Part shown: positions 26,079 through 35,034 of the stretch, in pieces
Numbering within the stretch: the first letter of the stretch is position 1
Layout of the letters: the number at the start of each line of letters is the position of its first letter
Source: Nemorincola sp044225795
GTDB taxonomy: Bacteria > Bacteroidota > Bacteroidia > Chitinophagales > Chitinophagaceae
Direction: 5' to 3'
Length of the DNA: 64,000 nucleotides
Assembly (NCBI GenBank): GCA_044225795.1
Contig: JBGAIF010000002.1
Location: 248,001-312,000, forward strand
The notes under the pieces: generated by a model
What the model saw: the letters and a program-made list of their open reading frames with translations, nothing else
Database searches by the model: none
Told to the model about the DNA's origin: nothing
Translations under genes and position numbers: made by a program

Positions 26079-27635
26079 ATGAAAAAGACAATCTACACTA
26101 CACTACTGGCTGCCTGCTCGTTATCAGCTATGCAGGCTGACGCACAATTGATCAGCACCATAGCAGGTACCGGAATATCGGGCTATACAGGAGACGGAGG
26201 CGCTGCCACTGCAGCCGAGATAAATACCCCATGGGGCATTACCACAGACCACCTGGGCAATATATACTTCGGGGATTATGGCTCCGCTGTGGTTCGCAAG
26301 ATCGACCCATCAGGTAATATCAGCACTTTTGCCGGCGGTGGCACCGGCGGCGACGGAAGTGTAGCAACCGCTGCAGGCCTGAGCTCACCTATAGGTATAG
26401 CGACCGACAAAAGCGGCAATGTGTATATAGCTGATGCGGGCCTGCATATGATAGGGGTTGTGGACCCATCCAATATCATACATGTAATAGGCGGCACAGG
26501 TGTATCCGGATCCTCGGGAGACGGAGGTCCTGCAACTGCCGCAAAATTCAATGGTCCGACCTCTATTGCACGCGACAATTCAGGCAACCTATACATTGCA
26601 GACCGGTTTAACCATAAAATACGAATGATAAATACGTCAGGTATCGTATCCACGATCGCCGGAACCGGTGCCGCGAGTTTTTCAGGAGACGGAGGGGCTG
26701 CAACGGGAGCAACGTTGAATAACCCGATGTCTGTTGTAGTAGATCCGACCGGAAATATTTTTGTGATGGACTATAGTAACGCACGCGTACGAAAAATAGA
26801 CCCATCCGGCACCATCACGACCTATGCGGGAAATGGCACAACAGGGCTTCCTTTGGATGGCTCTCCTGCAACTGCCGCAAGAGTAAACGGCGGATTTGGC
26901 CTGGCACTAGATGCGGCTGGCAACCTGTTCATCAGCGAAGATGCTACCGGGAATACTGTACGTGTTGTGAATACTGCAGGCATCATTAATACTATTGCCG
27001 GCAACGGCATCTCCGGATATACTGGCGATGCTGTTCCTGCCACATCTACCTCATTGTGGAACGTAAAAGGAGTAACTGTCGATGTAAATAGCAATGTACT
27101 TATGTCTGACGCAGGCAACAGAAGGATCAGGAAGGTGGATGCCAGCGCATTAACCATTACCGGCGTCACTACACTATGTGCCGGTAACACAACAACACTG
27201 AGCTCCAGCGGAACCAGTGGCGCATGGACCAGCAGCGACAACGCTATTGCCACTGTAAGCAGCAGCGGCGTGGTAACAGCGGTAGCGGCGGGTACAGCAA
27301 CCATTTATTATACTCAAATACTCGCGACAGGCAATACAGCATTTACTGTTAACTCATGCCCCACCGAAACCAAGATCGTAGTTGGGGTAACCGGCCTGCA
27401 GGTTTTCCCAAATCCATCAAACGGCACTTTCAACATAGTACTGCCCGAAACCAACAATGCAACTGACATCACGCTAACAGACATGTTAGGGCACACAGTT
27501 GTCACAAAAAACATTAGCGCCAATCAAACGAGGAATATCTCAATCAGTGAAAACAACCTTCCGGCAGGCAACTACATCATCACCGCAACAAACGGCGAAA
27601 ACACTTTTCATAAAAAAATAACTATCACCAGGTAA
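26079..27635 (+). CDS. NHL-repeat beta-propeller protein with Ig-like domain and T9SS sorting domain
   Basis: A 518-residue secreted or surface protein. The signal peptide (about 1-23) ends at ADAQ. Five or six NHL repeats fill residues 25-355, each with the pattern TIAGTGxxGxxGDGGxAT, then GPxxIAxDxxGNLYIAD and a KIR/VRKID strand. A BIG2-like Ig domain (about 360-430, TLSSSGTSGAWTSSDNAIA) follows. The C-terminus is a type A sorting domain (LQVFPNPSNGTFNIVLPE, NLPAGNYIITATN). The propeller probably binds a ligand or partner; no catalytic motif is seen. It is divergent from the LytS kinase across the paired LytTR-like sites, so regulation by that pair is likely. Confidence 0.9.
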   Translation: MKKTIYTTLLAACSLSAMQADAQLISTIAGTGISGYTGDGGAATAAEINTPWGITTDHLGNIYFGDYGSAVVRKIDPSGNISTFAGGGTGGDGSVATAAGLSSPIGIATDKSGNVYIADAGLHMIGVVDPSNIIHVIGGTGVSGSSGDGGPATAAKFNGPTSIARDNSGNLYIADRFNHKIRMINTSGIVSTIAGTGAASFSGDGGAATGATLNNPMSVVVDPTGNIFVMDYSNARVRKIDPSGTITTYAGNGTTGLPLDGSPATAARVNGGFGLALDAAGNLFISEDATGNTVRVVNTAGIINTIAGNGISGYTGDAVPATSTSLWNVKGVTVDVNSNVLMSDAGNRRIRKVDASALTITGVTTLCAGNTTTLSSSGTSGAWTSSDNAIATVSSSGVVTAVAAGTATIYYTQILATGNTAFTVNSCPTETKIVVGVTGLQVFPNPSNGTFNIVLPETNNATDITLTDMLGHTVVTKNISANQTRNISISENNLPAGNYIITATNGENTFHKKITITR

Positions 27636-27697
27636 ACGTTATGAACGACAATAGTTTTTCATAGTCTATTGTTCCTGCATCATGAAAACCAGACAGC

Positions 27698-27726
27698 AGC
27701 GGGCTATTTCGGAAGAAATAGTCCGC
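27698..27726 (+). terminator. Terminator after the NHL gene
   Basis: AGCGGGCTATTTC pairs with GAAATAGTCCGCT around GGA (one G-T pair), followed by TTTTTA. Confidence 0.8.
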
Positions 27727-27732
27727 TTTTTA

Positions 27733-28545
27733 CTAAAATAATGACATCTGCATGGGTTTGCCTGTTTTATTTTTCTGGTCTAAACCCAAATAGAAAATCC
27801 CTGTCTCTTTGTAACGGGATGCCACCACTATCTCTACATCTCCCTGGCAGGCGGTGAATAGCTCGGTTGCAAGCTGTGGGTCATTGTTATCTCTTGACAG
27901 ATGAGAGAGGAACAGGTGCGTCATAAATGGCGGACGATGAGCAAGGAAAAGCTCCAGCGCCTGATGATTAGACAGGTGACCGACATCGCTGCGGATGCGG
28001 CGCTTCAGATGTTCGGGATAACGGCCATTGGAAAGCATGGTATCATCATAGTTAGCTTCCAGGAAGGCCGCGTGGCACTCTTTGAAATGATTGATGACAT
28101 GGTCGCAGGGAATACCAATATCCGTGAAAACACCTATCGTCATGTCATTGCCTTTAATAATAAAGCTATGCGGATCTGCTGCATCATGAAACTTGGGAAA
28201 CGCATGCACCTCCAGTGTCCCAACCAATACCGGTGAATATGCTTTAAATGGGATCACATATTGTTGTGGTATCCTCAATCGCCCATGATGCAACGTTGCC
28301 TGTGTGATATACACCGGCAGCTTATGCTTAGATGAGATCGCTTCTACCCCCTTGATATGATCGCCATGCTCATGAGAAATGAAGACTGCCCGCACCTTAT
28401 CCATCGACAAACCGATACGCTTCATTCGCTTCTCTGTCTCCCGGCACGACAGACCTGCGTCTATAAGCACAGCATCAATGTCGTTACCTATATAATAACA
28501 ATTACCATTACTACCTGAATTAAGAGGTGCGACAACCAATGACAT
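27733..28545 (-). CDS. MBL-fold metallo-hydrolase (YycJ/WalJ-like)
   Basis: A 270-residue cytoplasmic metallo-beta-lactamase-fold hydrolase. The start MSLVVAPLNSGSNGN is the usual N-terminus of the YycJ/WalJ group, so ATG 28545 is preferred over the longer frame. Metal ligands are SHEHGDH (about 56-62), the His in FPKFHDAADP (about 113), Asp in GVFTDIG (about 134) and His in HLFLSHLSRDNND near the end. WalJ has been described as a nuclease linked to cell-wall and replication control in Firmicutes; a matching role here is not shown. It lies 27 bp after the ABC ATPase gene on the same strand, probably in one operon. Confidence 0.88.
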   Translation of the reverse strand: MSLVVAPLNSGSNGNCYYIGNDIDAVLIDAGLSCRETEKRMKRIGLSMDKVRAVFISHEHGDHIKGVEAISSKHKLPVYITQATLHHGRLRIPQQYVIPFKAYSPVLVGTLEVHAFPKFHDAADPHSFIIKGNDMTIGVFTDIGIPCDHVINHFKECHAAFLEANYDDTMLSNGRYPEHLKRRIRSDVGHLSNHQALELFLAHRPPFMTHLFLSHLSRDNNDPQLATELFTACQGDVEIVVASRYKETGIFYLGLDQKNKTGKPMQMSLF

Positions 28546-28572
28546 GAAGAGCAAAAATACCAATTATCGCTA

Positions 28573-29247
28573 TTAAGTCACCAACTGGTTCACATATCCG
28601 TGCAGTACCAGGTCGTCCTGCTCCCGGAGCAAAATAGTACTGCCTTCTTTCATCAGATACAACGAATCGCTAACAGACAATACGTGCTTATAAATATGAT
28701 CTGTAACAATGATACCTTTTCTCTCTTTTTCTGATAGCAGCAATTGCTTCAATCTGTCTATATGTATGGGCATGATAAAGGTAAACGGCTCGTCAAGGAA
28801 TACAAACTGTACATCGGCCATAAGTATCATCAACACTGTTATCAGCCGTTCTCTGCCACCGGACAACTCATTTATGCGTTTATTCATCTCTGTTTCCAGC
28901 TCCGGGAACAGATCCATTATTGCTTGTACATCTACACCCAACTGCCCGGCAATAGCCGCAGGTGTTTGTCGGGAAGGCAGGAAAGGAAACTGTGGCGCGT
29001 AGCAAAGCAATCTGTCGGCAAGGTATGGAGCCCTGATCTTCTTACCATCAATATATACATCACACTCGTCCACCTTTTCCGCACCAAAAATAGCTTTGAG
29101 CATAGATGACTTACCGGAACCATTTCGTCCCAGAAGCCCGGTTATCCTTCCCTTATCAGCACGGATAGTAGCGCCGCGCAATATATTCCGCGCGCCAACA
29201 GAGAAATAGATATTCTCTCCTATCAGTGTATTTGCATTCATAGCCAT
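28573..29247 (-). CDS. ABC transporter ATP-binding protein with an unusual D-loop
   Basis: A 224-residue ATPase subunit. Walker A is GRNGSGKS (40-47), the Q-loop Gln is Q86, the signature is LSGGR (128-132), Walker B is FVFLDE (148-153) and the switch His is H184 in VTDHIYKH. After Walker B the usual SALD D-loop is replaced by FTFIMPIHIDRL. I recall this MPxHI variant from other Bacteroidota ABC ATPases, but that recollection was not checked. The start overlaps the end of the upstream 101-residue membrane protein gene by 10 bp, indicating translational coupling and a likely permease/ATPase partnership. The substrate is unknown. Confidence 0.88.
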   Translation of the reverse strand: MAMNANTLIGENIYFSVGARNILRGATIRADKGRITGLLGRNGSGKSSMLKAIFGAEKVDECDVYIDGKKIRAPYLADRLLCYAPQFPFLPSRQTPAAIAGQLGVDVQAIMDLFPELETEMNKRINELSGGRERLITVLMILMADVQFVFLDEPFTFIMPIHIDRLKQLLLSEKERKGIIVTDHIYKHVLSVSDSLYLMKEGSTILLREQDDLVLHGYVNQLVT

Positions 29248-29543
29248 GCCCCGATGATGATCAGCAATACTGTCAGAACAAGCATATCTGCTACAAAATA
29301 TCCGATCAGCAGGGCGATCCGTGACACATGAAGGTTGTAGTAATAGTAATTATTCCTGGCATACAGTACAGAGATAAAGAAAAGTATCGCCGCGTCTGTG
29401 ACCACTTTTGTAAGCAACTGCGCAACAATGTCCCCACTGCTAATATAAGACCAGCAGCATAATACTGACACCAGTAATGCAGGTGCGCAATAACGTTTAT
29501 AATATGAGAAGATGACTGATGCTTGTCCGGGCCACATGTGCAA
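29238..29543 (-). CDS. Small three-helix membrane protein coupled to the ABC ATPase
   Basis: A 101-residue hydrophobic protein with three predicted transmembrane helices at about 20-38 (ALLVSVLCCWSYI), 42-62 (LLTKVVTDAAILFFISVLY) and 73-100 (IALLIGYFVADMLVLTVLL). Between helices 2 and 3 is a basic/aromatic loop (ARNNYYYYNLHVSR). Its 3' end overlaps the ATPase start by 10 bp. It is far shorter than any standard ABC permease, so it may be a minimal membrane partner or an accessory subunit. A minus-strand TAAATTCG box just upstream (near 29560) may be its promoter. No family is recognised. Confidence 0.7.
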   Translation of the reverse strand: MHMWPGQASVIFSYYKRYCAPALLVSVLCCWSYISSGDIVAQLLTKVVTDAAILFFISVLYARNNYYYYNLHVSRIALLIGYFVADMLVLTVLLIIIGAWL

Positions 29544-29614
29544 GAGGAATACAACGAATTTAAACGTTGTTTATTACATGTGGCCTTGTGCAGGGTCTAT
29601 TTTAACAAAACGCT

Positions 29615-30214
29615 CTACTTACGAAAATATACCTGGCAGCCTATGGACTTCGTTTCTTTTACCACAACATCCTTGCCTGCCAGTAACTGATCTACCGCAT
29701 CAGCAACATAGTGTTTCTTTACCTTTTGCGGCTCGGCACCGTTATCATCAATAGCCCCGTTATATCTGACCATCCACTTCCCGTTCTCCTTCCACAAAAC
29801 AAACGCGTGCGGCGTTCTCTGAGCCGCAAACTGACGGGCTACCGCCTGCGCACCATCATAGAGGTACGGAAAATTGAAATGTTCCTTCTTTGCTTTTTCT
29901 ACCATTTTCGGATAGGTGTCCTCTTCGTAACTGACAGTATCTGTGGAACTGATAGCGATGACCGGCACTCCAAGCGGCCCGTACTTTTCATTAAGATCAT
30001 TCAACCTCGGCGGGTACAACTTCGCAAACGGACAGTGATTGCAGGTAAATACAACAATAAATCCTTTAGCTGAAGGGTAGCTCTTCAAAGACACTTCTTT
30101 CCCATCTGTATCTATAAGCGAAAAATCTCCGATCTCCCTGCTCGCCGGGGGTGTAAAGCTATCCAGCATAACAGATGCCAGCACCATCCCGAACACCTTC
30201 ATTACCCTTGTCAT
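29615..30214 (-). CDS. Thioredoxin-like redoxin, exported
   Basis: A 199-residue thioredoxin-fold protein. The N-terminus is hydrophobic (about 1-20), consistent with export. The redox motif is C58-N-H-C61 followed by P, in the FTCNHCPFAKLYPPR segment, and the cis-Pro loop lies in AQRTPHAFVLW. A third Cys in the C-terminal SIGCQVYFRK is, as I recall, typical of this AhpC/TSA-type subgroup. The likely role is thiol-disulfide exchange in the envelope; whether oxidant or metal is the trigger is open. It begins 3 bp after the stop of the multicopper oxidase gene, so the two are one operon. Confidence 0.85.
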   Translation of the reverse strand: MTRVMKVFGMVLASVMLDSFTPPASREIGDFSLIDTDGKEVSLKSYPSAKGFIVVFTCNHCPFAKLYPPRLNDLNEKYGPLGVPVIAISSTDTVSYEEDTYPKMVEKAKKEHFNFPYLYDGAQAVARQFAAQRTPHAFVLWKENGKWMVRYNGAIDDNGAEPQKVKKHYVADAVDQLLAGKDVVVKETKSIGCQVYFRK

Positions 30215-30217
30215 AGC

Positions 30218-31915
30218 TTACTCTTTTATGAATTGTTTCGTTATTGTTGCTTTGGTCCTTTCATCAGTCAGGTGCAGGAAATAAACACCCGGAGCGAAAT
30301 GACTGATATCTATGCCATCCGTCAGTTTCGGGCGCGGCAACATATAGTAGGTACGGCCTATGGCATTGGTAATAGTGACATAGTACGCCTGCATTGAGGG
30401 GTCGGTGAAGGAAACATATATGCGGCTGTTTGCCGGGTTAGGGTAAACGTTGATATCCCCTACAGGCCTTTCCACGTTTTTCACCCCCGTAGGATCCACT
30501 ACTACAAACTGGCCCATCATGCCGCCATCCTCATGAGGCGCGAAATGGCAGTGATACATGAACGGATGCGTCTTATCTGCATAGTCGTCAAATTTCGCTA
30601 CAAATGTCACCGACTCATTCACCGGCAGGTAATAAGTGTCCTTCCAACCGCTCTCATAAGGGGCTACTGATCCGGAGCTACGCGACAATATCTTGAACTG
30701 TATATCATGAATATGGAAGGAATGTCCGAATACATTGTTATTGGTCACGGTCCATTTTTCCACTGTACCCAGGTTGACGGTCTTATTGATCACATCAAAG
30801 TCAAAAGGAGCGCTGTCCAGTGAGAATGGTTTGCCTCCCGGACCGGGGGTTCCGTCGGTAACGTTCACAGTACGTGATACGGTCGCATCTGATGCGGTAA
30901 GGTAGGTATTGGTCACAAGCGCGGTGGGCATGGTGGTTATTCCGCCTGTTGTAGCAGCACCGGCCACTATGTGCAGAATGTTGAAGTCAACATTGTTCAG
31001 CAGGCTGCCAAAGGGTGGCGTTGTACCCGGCTCGCTGCCCGGAAAGCCAAAGGGCTGGCCCGAGTTGAAGGCACGCAGGTTAACAGTATCTCCCACGGAC
31101 ATACTCCCGAGGTCCAGCAGTATCTCTATCCTTTCGCCTACCAATAGTTTCACACGTGTCACCGGAACCGGGGCATCAAGTAAGCCGCCGTCGTTACCTA
31201 TAATGTAAAAAGTACGGTTATCGCTAAACCCGAGATTATAACCTCTTTCCATTTCAGCATTAAGCAACCTCAGCCTCACCACCTGCTTCGGCAGTGTCAC
31301 CTGCGGATTCAATGTTCCGTTCACCAGCATATAATCACCATACGGATCCACCAGGGGAATAAATTGGTTGGTACCATCAATGCGACGGCTGGTCATAGCC
31401 AGTGGTATATCGTCCACACCGTAGGTTCTGGGCAATGGTAGCGCCCGCTCGGTAGCATCGCGGATAATGATGAACCCGCCTATACCCTTGGTCAGTTGTT
31501 CTTCGGTCATGGTATGCAGGTGGGGGTGATACCAAAATGTCGTTGCATTATTGGTAACCTTCCAGTAAGGCTGCCATGTTGTGCCTTGCGGGATGATCTG
31601 GTGCGGACCACCGTCCATCACTGCAGGGAGGTGCATCCCGTGCCAGTGTATCGTGGTAGAATCGTTGGTCTTGTTCACCATATTTACATGCACGGTATCT
31701 CCTTTCTGCATAAAGAGCGTAGGCCCCCAGAAATCGCCATTGATGCCGCCGGTAATGGTCTGGTTGCCCGGAAATATGCTTTTAAAGGTGTCCTTTATGG
31801 TAAGGTTGAAAGTGGTGCCGGATATAGTATCGGGTATATGCAACGTATTATATTGCGCATTCGCATTACCGGATAAGACCGCAAAAGCAGCAATGAACAG
31901 GAGTTTTCTGAACAT
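30218..31915 (-). CDS. Multicopper oxidase exported by the type IX secretion system
   Basis: A 565-residue exported oxidase of the laccase/CueO/bilirubin oxidase type. It couples one-electron oxidation of a substrate (phenol or metal ion) to reduction of O2 to water. After the signal peptide (1-20), three cupredoxin domains hold all copper motifs: HWHG (near 92), HPHLH (near 131), HSFHIH (near 404) and HCHFAPHED (near 455; the HCH Cys binds type-1 copper). The last 80 residues are a type A sorting domain (INVYPNPANSRIYVSF, GVYFLHL), unusual in CueO-like enzymes outside Bacteroidota. It is the first gene of an operon with the redoxin. Confidence 0.93.
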   Translation of the reverse strand: MFRKLLFIAAFAVLSGNANAQYNTLHIPDTISGTTFNLTIKDTFKSIFPGNQTITGGINGDFWGPTLFMQKGDTVHVNMVNKTNDSTTIHWHGMHLPAVMDGGPHQIIPQGTTWQPYWKVTNNATTFWYHPHLHTMTEEQLTKGIGGFIIIRDATERALPLPRTYGVDDIPLAMTSRRIDGTNQFIPLVDPYGDYMLVNGTLNPQVTLPKQVVRLRLLNAEMERGYNLGFSDNRTFYIIGNDGGLLDAPVPVTRVKLLVGERIEILLDLGSMSVGDTVNLRAFNSGQPFGFPGSEPGTTPPFGSLLNNVDFNILHIVAGAATTGGITTMPTALVTNTYLTASDATVSRTVNVTDGTPGPGGKPFSLDSAPFDFDVINKTVNLGTVEKWTVTNNNVFGHSFHIHDIQFKILSRSSGSVAPYESGWKDTYYLPVNESVTFVAKFDDYADKTHPFMYHCHFAPHEDGGMMGQFVVVDPTGVKNVERPVGDINVYPNPANSRIYVSFTDPSMQAYYVTITNAIGRTYYMLPRPKLTDGIDISHFAPGVYFLHLTDERTKATITKQFIKE

Positions 31916-31982
31916 AATAATGGTTTCTGCTACTTAAGACGAGAGAAAGGGCCTGTTCCTTCGGGCAGTACAGATATTTTTT

Positions 31983-32363
31983 TTAATCCCCCACGGTTAT
32001 GCGGTAGCCATTACAATCCCGTATCACAAACTCGCGGCTGCCATACAGACGGGTGGTTATTGACTCAAGTATCTCGGCACCTTTACCCGTAACCTCATCG
32101 TAGAATGCATCTATCTCCGGTACCCATATGATAAAATCGGTGTTTATCTTACGGGACTGCTCATTGGTATGAAAAACAGCTCCATCGGCTTTACCGAAAT
32201 GTATCTGGAAGCCATCGCGTTGCACCATAGCATATACAAGCGGGGTGCCTACGAGACCTATGATATCAAACCCCAGCACTTCACGATAGTAATCTGCCGT
32301 TTGCTGCACATCCTTCACGATCAGTTGCGGTGCAATACCTATAAGCTTTGCTCTATTTTTCAT
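31983..32363 (-). CDS. VOC superfamily (glyoxalase/bleomycin resistance-like) protein
   Basis: A 126-residue single-module protein with two beta-alpha-beta-beta-beta units. The start APQLIVKDVQQTADYYREVLGF is the usual VOC N-terminus. The centre has VQRDGFQIHFGKA (possible metal-binding His), and the end has YGSREFVIRDCNGYRITVGD (the typical E/D-P-x-G-N-like segment, here D-C-N-G). Members bind or modify small molecules; the substrate cannot be inferred. It is on the same strand as the multicopper oxidase gene, 67 bp upstream of it. Confidence 0.85.
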   Translation of the reverse strand: MKNRAKLIGIAPQLIVKDVQQTADYYREVLGFDIIGLVGTPLVYAMVQRDGFQIHFGKADGAVFHTNEQSRKINTDFIIWVPEIDAFYDEVTGKGAEILESITTRLYGSREFVIRDCNGYRITVGD

Positions 32364-32488
32364 ACATGATGATCAAAAAGGTATATGCCGGTGATGCATA
32401 TACCGTGTGTGGTAATATGGTACATCCAAAGCCGGAGCATATATTCATATGCCCTGCGCTCCATGATGATGAAAAAAGAAGATTGTGG

Positions 32489-32788
32489 TTACATTACCTG
32501 CTTCAGTATCTCACGGTGAGATGTATTCACATACTCCTTGAACTTCATATACCATTGTTGCCATTCCGGCTTGGTCATTTCGCCGGTAAGCGATTGCTCA
32601 TATTCCGCCAGGGAAGTAAAGCTTGCTTCCAGCACCAGGCGGTAAGAGTCTCCGGTAAAATCTGTCAGCACCCGTGTTGCATGTTTGTTGCCGGAGAACA
32701 TACCGCTTTCCTCCGCCTCATCGAGCAAGGATTTCACTTCACGGTAGTGTCCGAATTTCAGATGAAATATGTCGCGAACGATATACAT
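32489..32788 (-). CDS. Small ABM/NIPSNAP-like conserved protein
   Basis: A 99-residue soluble protein. The N-terminus MYIVRDIFHLKFGHYREVKSL, followed by LLDEAEESG, suggests a ferredoxin-like alpha/beta dimer of the ABM/NIPSNAP type: a beta strand, the HLKFGHYREVKSL helix, and later YRLVLEASFTSLAEYEQSL. No catalytic residues are evident. The start MYIVRD is preferred over the longer frame, which adds a low-complexity leader. A longer frame on the opposite strand (32348-32980) is judged to be a shadow. Confidence 0.7.
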   Translation of the reverse strand: MYIVRDIFHLKFGHYREVKSLLDEAEESGMFSGNKHATRVLTDFTGDSYRLVLEASFTSLAEYEQSLTGEMTKPEWQQWYMKFKEYVNTSHREILKQVM

Positions 32789-32838
32789 GGTATTTGTTTT
32801 TTTGGTGTTCACCAAACTTACAAAAATTCACCCATATA

Positions 32839-33357
32839 TCATACTCCTGTTTTCTTTAAGGCGGCCAGGTATATCTTTTTGATACTATTCTTCTCCTCCC
32901 TGCCGCAGATCACCTGTATAGCCGGAATAAGATCTGCATTCACCTTCGTTTTCAATTTCAGTATCTCACCCAGGGCATAAGCTGCACTCCACCTCACCAC
33001 TGTTCCCTCATGCTCAGCATTGTCAAGCAGCGGCACTATAGCCTCCGCCACCCTACCGGGGAAAACACCGGCAATATTACCTATTACCTTTGCCGACTCC
33101 CATTTCACCCTCGGCGCCTTAGCACTTAACGAAGATAATGCCAGATCAAAACATGCCCCGGTAGCTGCTGCCGGATCTGACTTGGTTGCAAATTCAATAG
33201 CCTCAATGCAAGTTGCTTTTACCGGGTCTTTAGCAACATTTGCAAAAGAGAGCAGTATAGGAACATTATCTTTTGAGGCCAACAGCCAATGTGTCAACCT
33301 TTCTGTTTTTTCTTTAGGCTTTAATGTCTTGTCGCTGAATAGTTGTTTCAGGTCCAT
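32839..33357 (-). CDS. HEAT-repeat protein
   Basis: A 172-residue all-helical cytoplasmic protein. Repeated helix pairs with an A-x-x-x-G-x-I pattern are visible: KATCIEAIEFATKSDP (about 48-63), RVKWESAKVIGNIAG (about 83-97) and GTVVRWSAAYALGEILKLK (about 118-136). These are HEAT/PBS-lyase-type repeats, usually protein-binding scaffolds. No enzymatic motif is seen. It lies 50 bp upstream of the small ABM-like gene on the same strand. The function is unknown. Confidence 0.75.
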   Translation of the reverse strand: MDLKQLFSDKTLKPKEKTERLTHWLLASKDNVPILLSFANVAKDPVKATCIEAIEFATKSDPAAATGACFDLALSSLSAKAPRVKWESAKVIGNIAGVFPGRVAEAIVPLLDNAEHEGTVVRWSAAYALGEILKLKTKVNADLIPAIQVICGREEKNSIKKIYLAALKKTGV

Positions 33358-33435
33358 GTTACCGGGTTAAATTTCTTTGTTTGAAAAAGATCAGGAACGA
33401 TCACTTACCGGCAGTAAATGTAATTCATCCATGCA

Positions 33436-34335
33436 TCAAATATTACCAATTATAAAACTGCGCTCACTAAAAGCAGGAAGCGCTATGCCGCCTTCATAAA
33501 AATACCTGATCTCATCTTCCGCATCAGCCAGCCCCAGGCTATACAGCACCGGTACATAGTGGTCAGGGGTTGGAGCTGCCAGTTTTCCCAGTTTATGGCT
33601 ATCGAGGTAATGCACCACGTTGTCAAAACGACGGTCATCGATCTGCTTCTTTATCCAGGCATCATATTCCGACTCCCATCCATATGGCGTCATGTCGTGG
33701 CTCGTGAACTTCTTCATGGCTAGTGGCAGATTGTGTATCAACGAACCGCTACCAATTATCAACACTCCCTTATCCCTCAGTGACTTCAATTGCCGGCCCA
33801 AATCATAATGATAATCCGGAGTAGCATTATAATCAATACTCATCTGGAACACTGGTATGTTCCCCTGCGGAAAAAGATGCATGAGCATAGGCCATGCACC
33901 ATGATCTAACCCCCAGTCGGTGGTCTCCATAACAGAAGGTACTATACGTTTCACTTCGTGGGCTATTTCGGGTGCCCCATTCGCTGCATATTTTACCTTA
34001 TAGTATTCCTCCGGAAAACCATAATAGTCGTATATCTGCTTTTGCTCTGAAGATATATTAACGAAAGTGCCGCGACTGCACCAGTGAGCCGACACTATAA
34101 GTGCCGCTTTTACATCAAACTTATGCTGCAATTTTTGCCCCAACTCATACAAAGCCATCCAGAATGGCCTTTGCTCTTTTGTCAACGGAATATCCATCGG
34201 ATTGCCATGAGATGTGAACAATACCGGCATCCTCTGCCCCTGCATCGGTAATGTGTCAGTATATTGTTTAAACCCGGTCAGTGTACCCATAGACGATAAT
34301 GCCAAAATTGTTTTCAAAAATTCCTTCCGTTCCAT
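33436..34335 (-). CDS. Extradiol ring-cleavage dioxygenase, DODA/YgiD-like
   Basis: A 299-residue class III extradiol dioxygenase-like protein, related to 4,5-DOPA dioxygenase (YgiD/LigB superfamily). Metal-site motifs: TSHGNP (about 41-46), VSAHW (about 84-88), WGLDHGAWPML (about 142-152) and a late His in PTPDHYVPV (about 267). The N-terminus MERKEFLKTILALSSMG resembles a Tat/Sec-like leader, so the protein may be exported. The start at 34335 is chosen because that leader begins there. It would open an aromatic ring between or beside hydroxyls; the true substrate is unknown. Confidence 0.85.
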   Translation of the reverse strand: MERKEFLKTILALSSMGTLTGFKQYTDTLPMQGQRMPVLFTSHGNPMDIPLTKEQRPFWMALYELGQKLQHKFDVKAALIVSAHWCSRGTFVNISSEQKQIYDYYGFPEEYYKVKYAANGAPEIAHEVKRIVPSVMETTDWGLDHGAWPMLMHLFPQGNIPVFQMSIDYNATPDYHYDLGRQLKSLRDKGVLIIGSGSLIHNLPLAMKKFTSHDMTPYGWESEYDAWIKKQIDDRRFDNVVHYLDSHKLGKLAAPTPDHYVPVLYSLGLADAEDEIRYFYEGGIALPAFSERSFIIGNI

Positions 34336-34484
34336 TTCGGATATTTCCCACCGCAATTTACTGAACAACACACAAACTAATATTGCTCACGATACCATCG
34401 CCTCGTTAAAAGACATTGACTGCCAATTGTTTAACAATTCTTTTTAAAGATCATTAAACCGGCAAATTTATCTTTACACCCGGT

Positions 34485-34850
34485 ATGCGCAGAGTCATCG
34501 CATTTATTATCTTGCTGATACATATTAACACTTCGATGTTTATCCCTGTGATAGACGAAGTGGATATGTTTGATGCTCAGGGTAACCAGGTAGGTGACAT
34601 CAATACATTGGTTGAGTTCGTTGACCAGGTAGTATTAGGCCACAAACCGAAGCTACATCCTGATTCCGACGACGATAGCGCCCACTTCTTCAACATCATT
34701 AAGATACAGAGCTTTGTTATCAATCCCATAGTTATATACGAAGGCAGGCCAATGCCTGTGGCTTATAAAGAAACTATATACCCTGCTGTTCGGGAAGAGA
34801 AAATATTTCCCATGTCGTACGATGTGATCGCACCTCCCCCAAAGTGCTGA
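34485..34850 (+). CDS. Small exported protein upstream of a metal RND pump
   Basis: A 121-residue protein with a hydrophobic N-terminus (MRRVIAFIILLIHINTSMF) followed by an acidic stretch (IDEVDMFDAQGNQVGDIN, later HPDSDDDSAHFF with clustered Asp and His). It ends PPPKC. It is probably periplasmic. From memory, similar small proteins occur before CusA/CzcA-type genes in Bacteroidota; this was not verified. The Asp/His cluster could bind metal, which is inference. It is 184 bp upstream of the RND gene on the same strand. Confidence 0.65.
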   Translation: MRRVIAFIILLIHINTSMFIPVIDEVDMFDAQGNQVGDINTLVEFVDQVVLGHKPKLHPDSDDDSAHFFNIIKIQSFVINPIVIYEGRPMPVAYKETIYPAVREEKIFPMSYDVIAPPPKC

Positions 34851-35034
34851 TAATCTCTCCGGAATAAGTATATGACAACGCTGATCAACTGTATTGCAGT
34901 TGCCGGCAACATGTGCTGTTATGCATACATCATATGCACGCTTAAATTCCATCCGATTAATACTTCTTGTTAAAAGCCGGGCTGCACAGTAAATGCCGTG
35001 CATCCCTGCTATCACGTACTATTCAATTGCTCAT

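Noticed and set aside
32348..32980. A 210-codon plus-strand frame
   Set aside because: It lies opposite two minus-strand genes with recognisable folds (ABM-like and HEAT repeats), and its product is Cys/His/Phe-rich without any domain, the mark of an antisense shadow.
34873..34977. A 34-codon ORF between the small exported protein and the RND pump
   Set aside because: It has no promoter box, no clear helix or signal pattern and an odd Cys-rich composition. Too weak to call.
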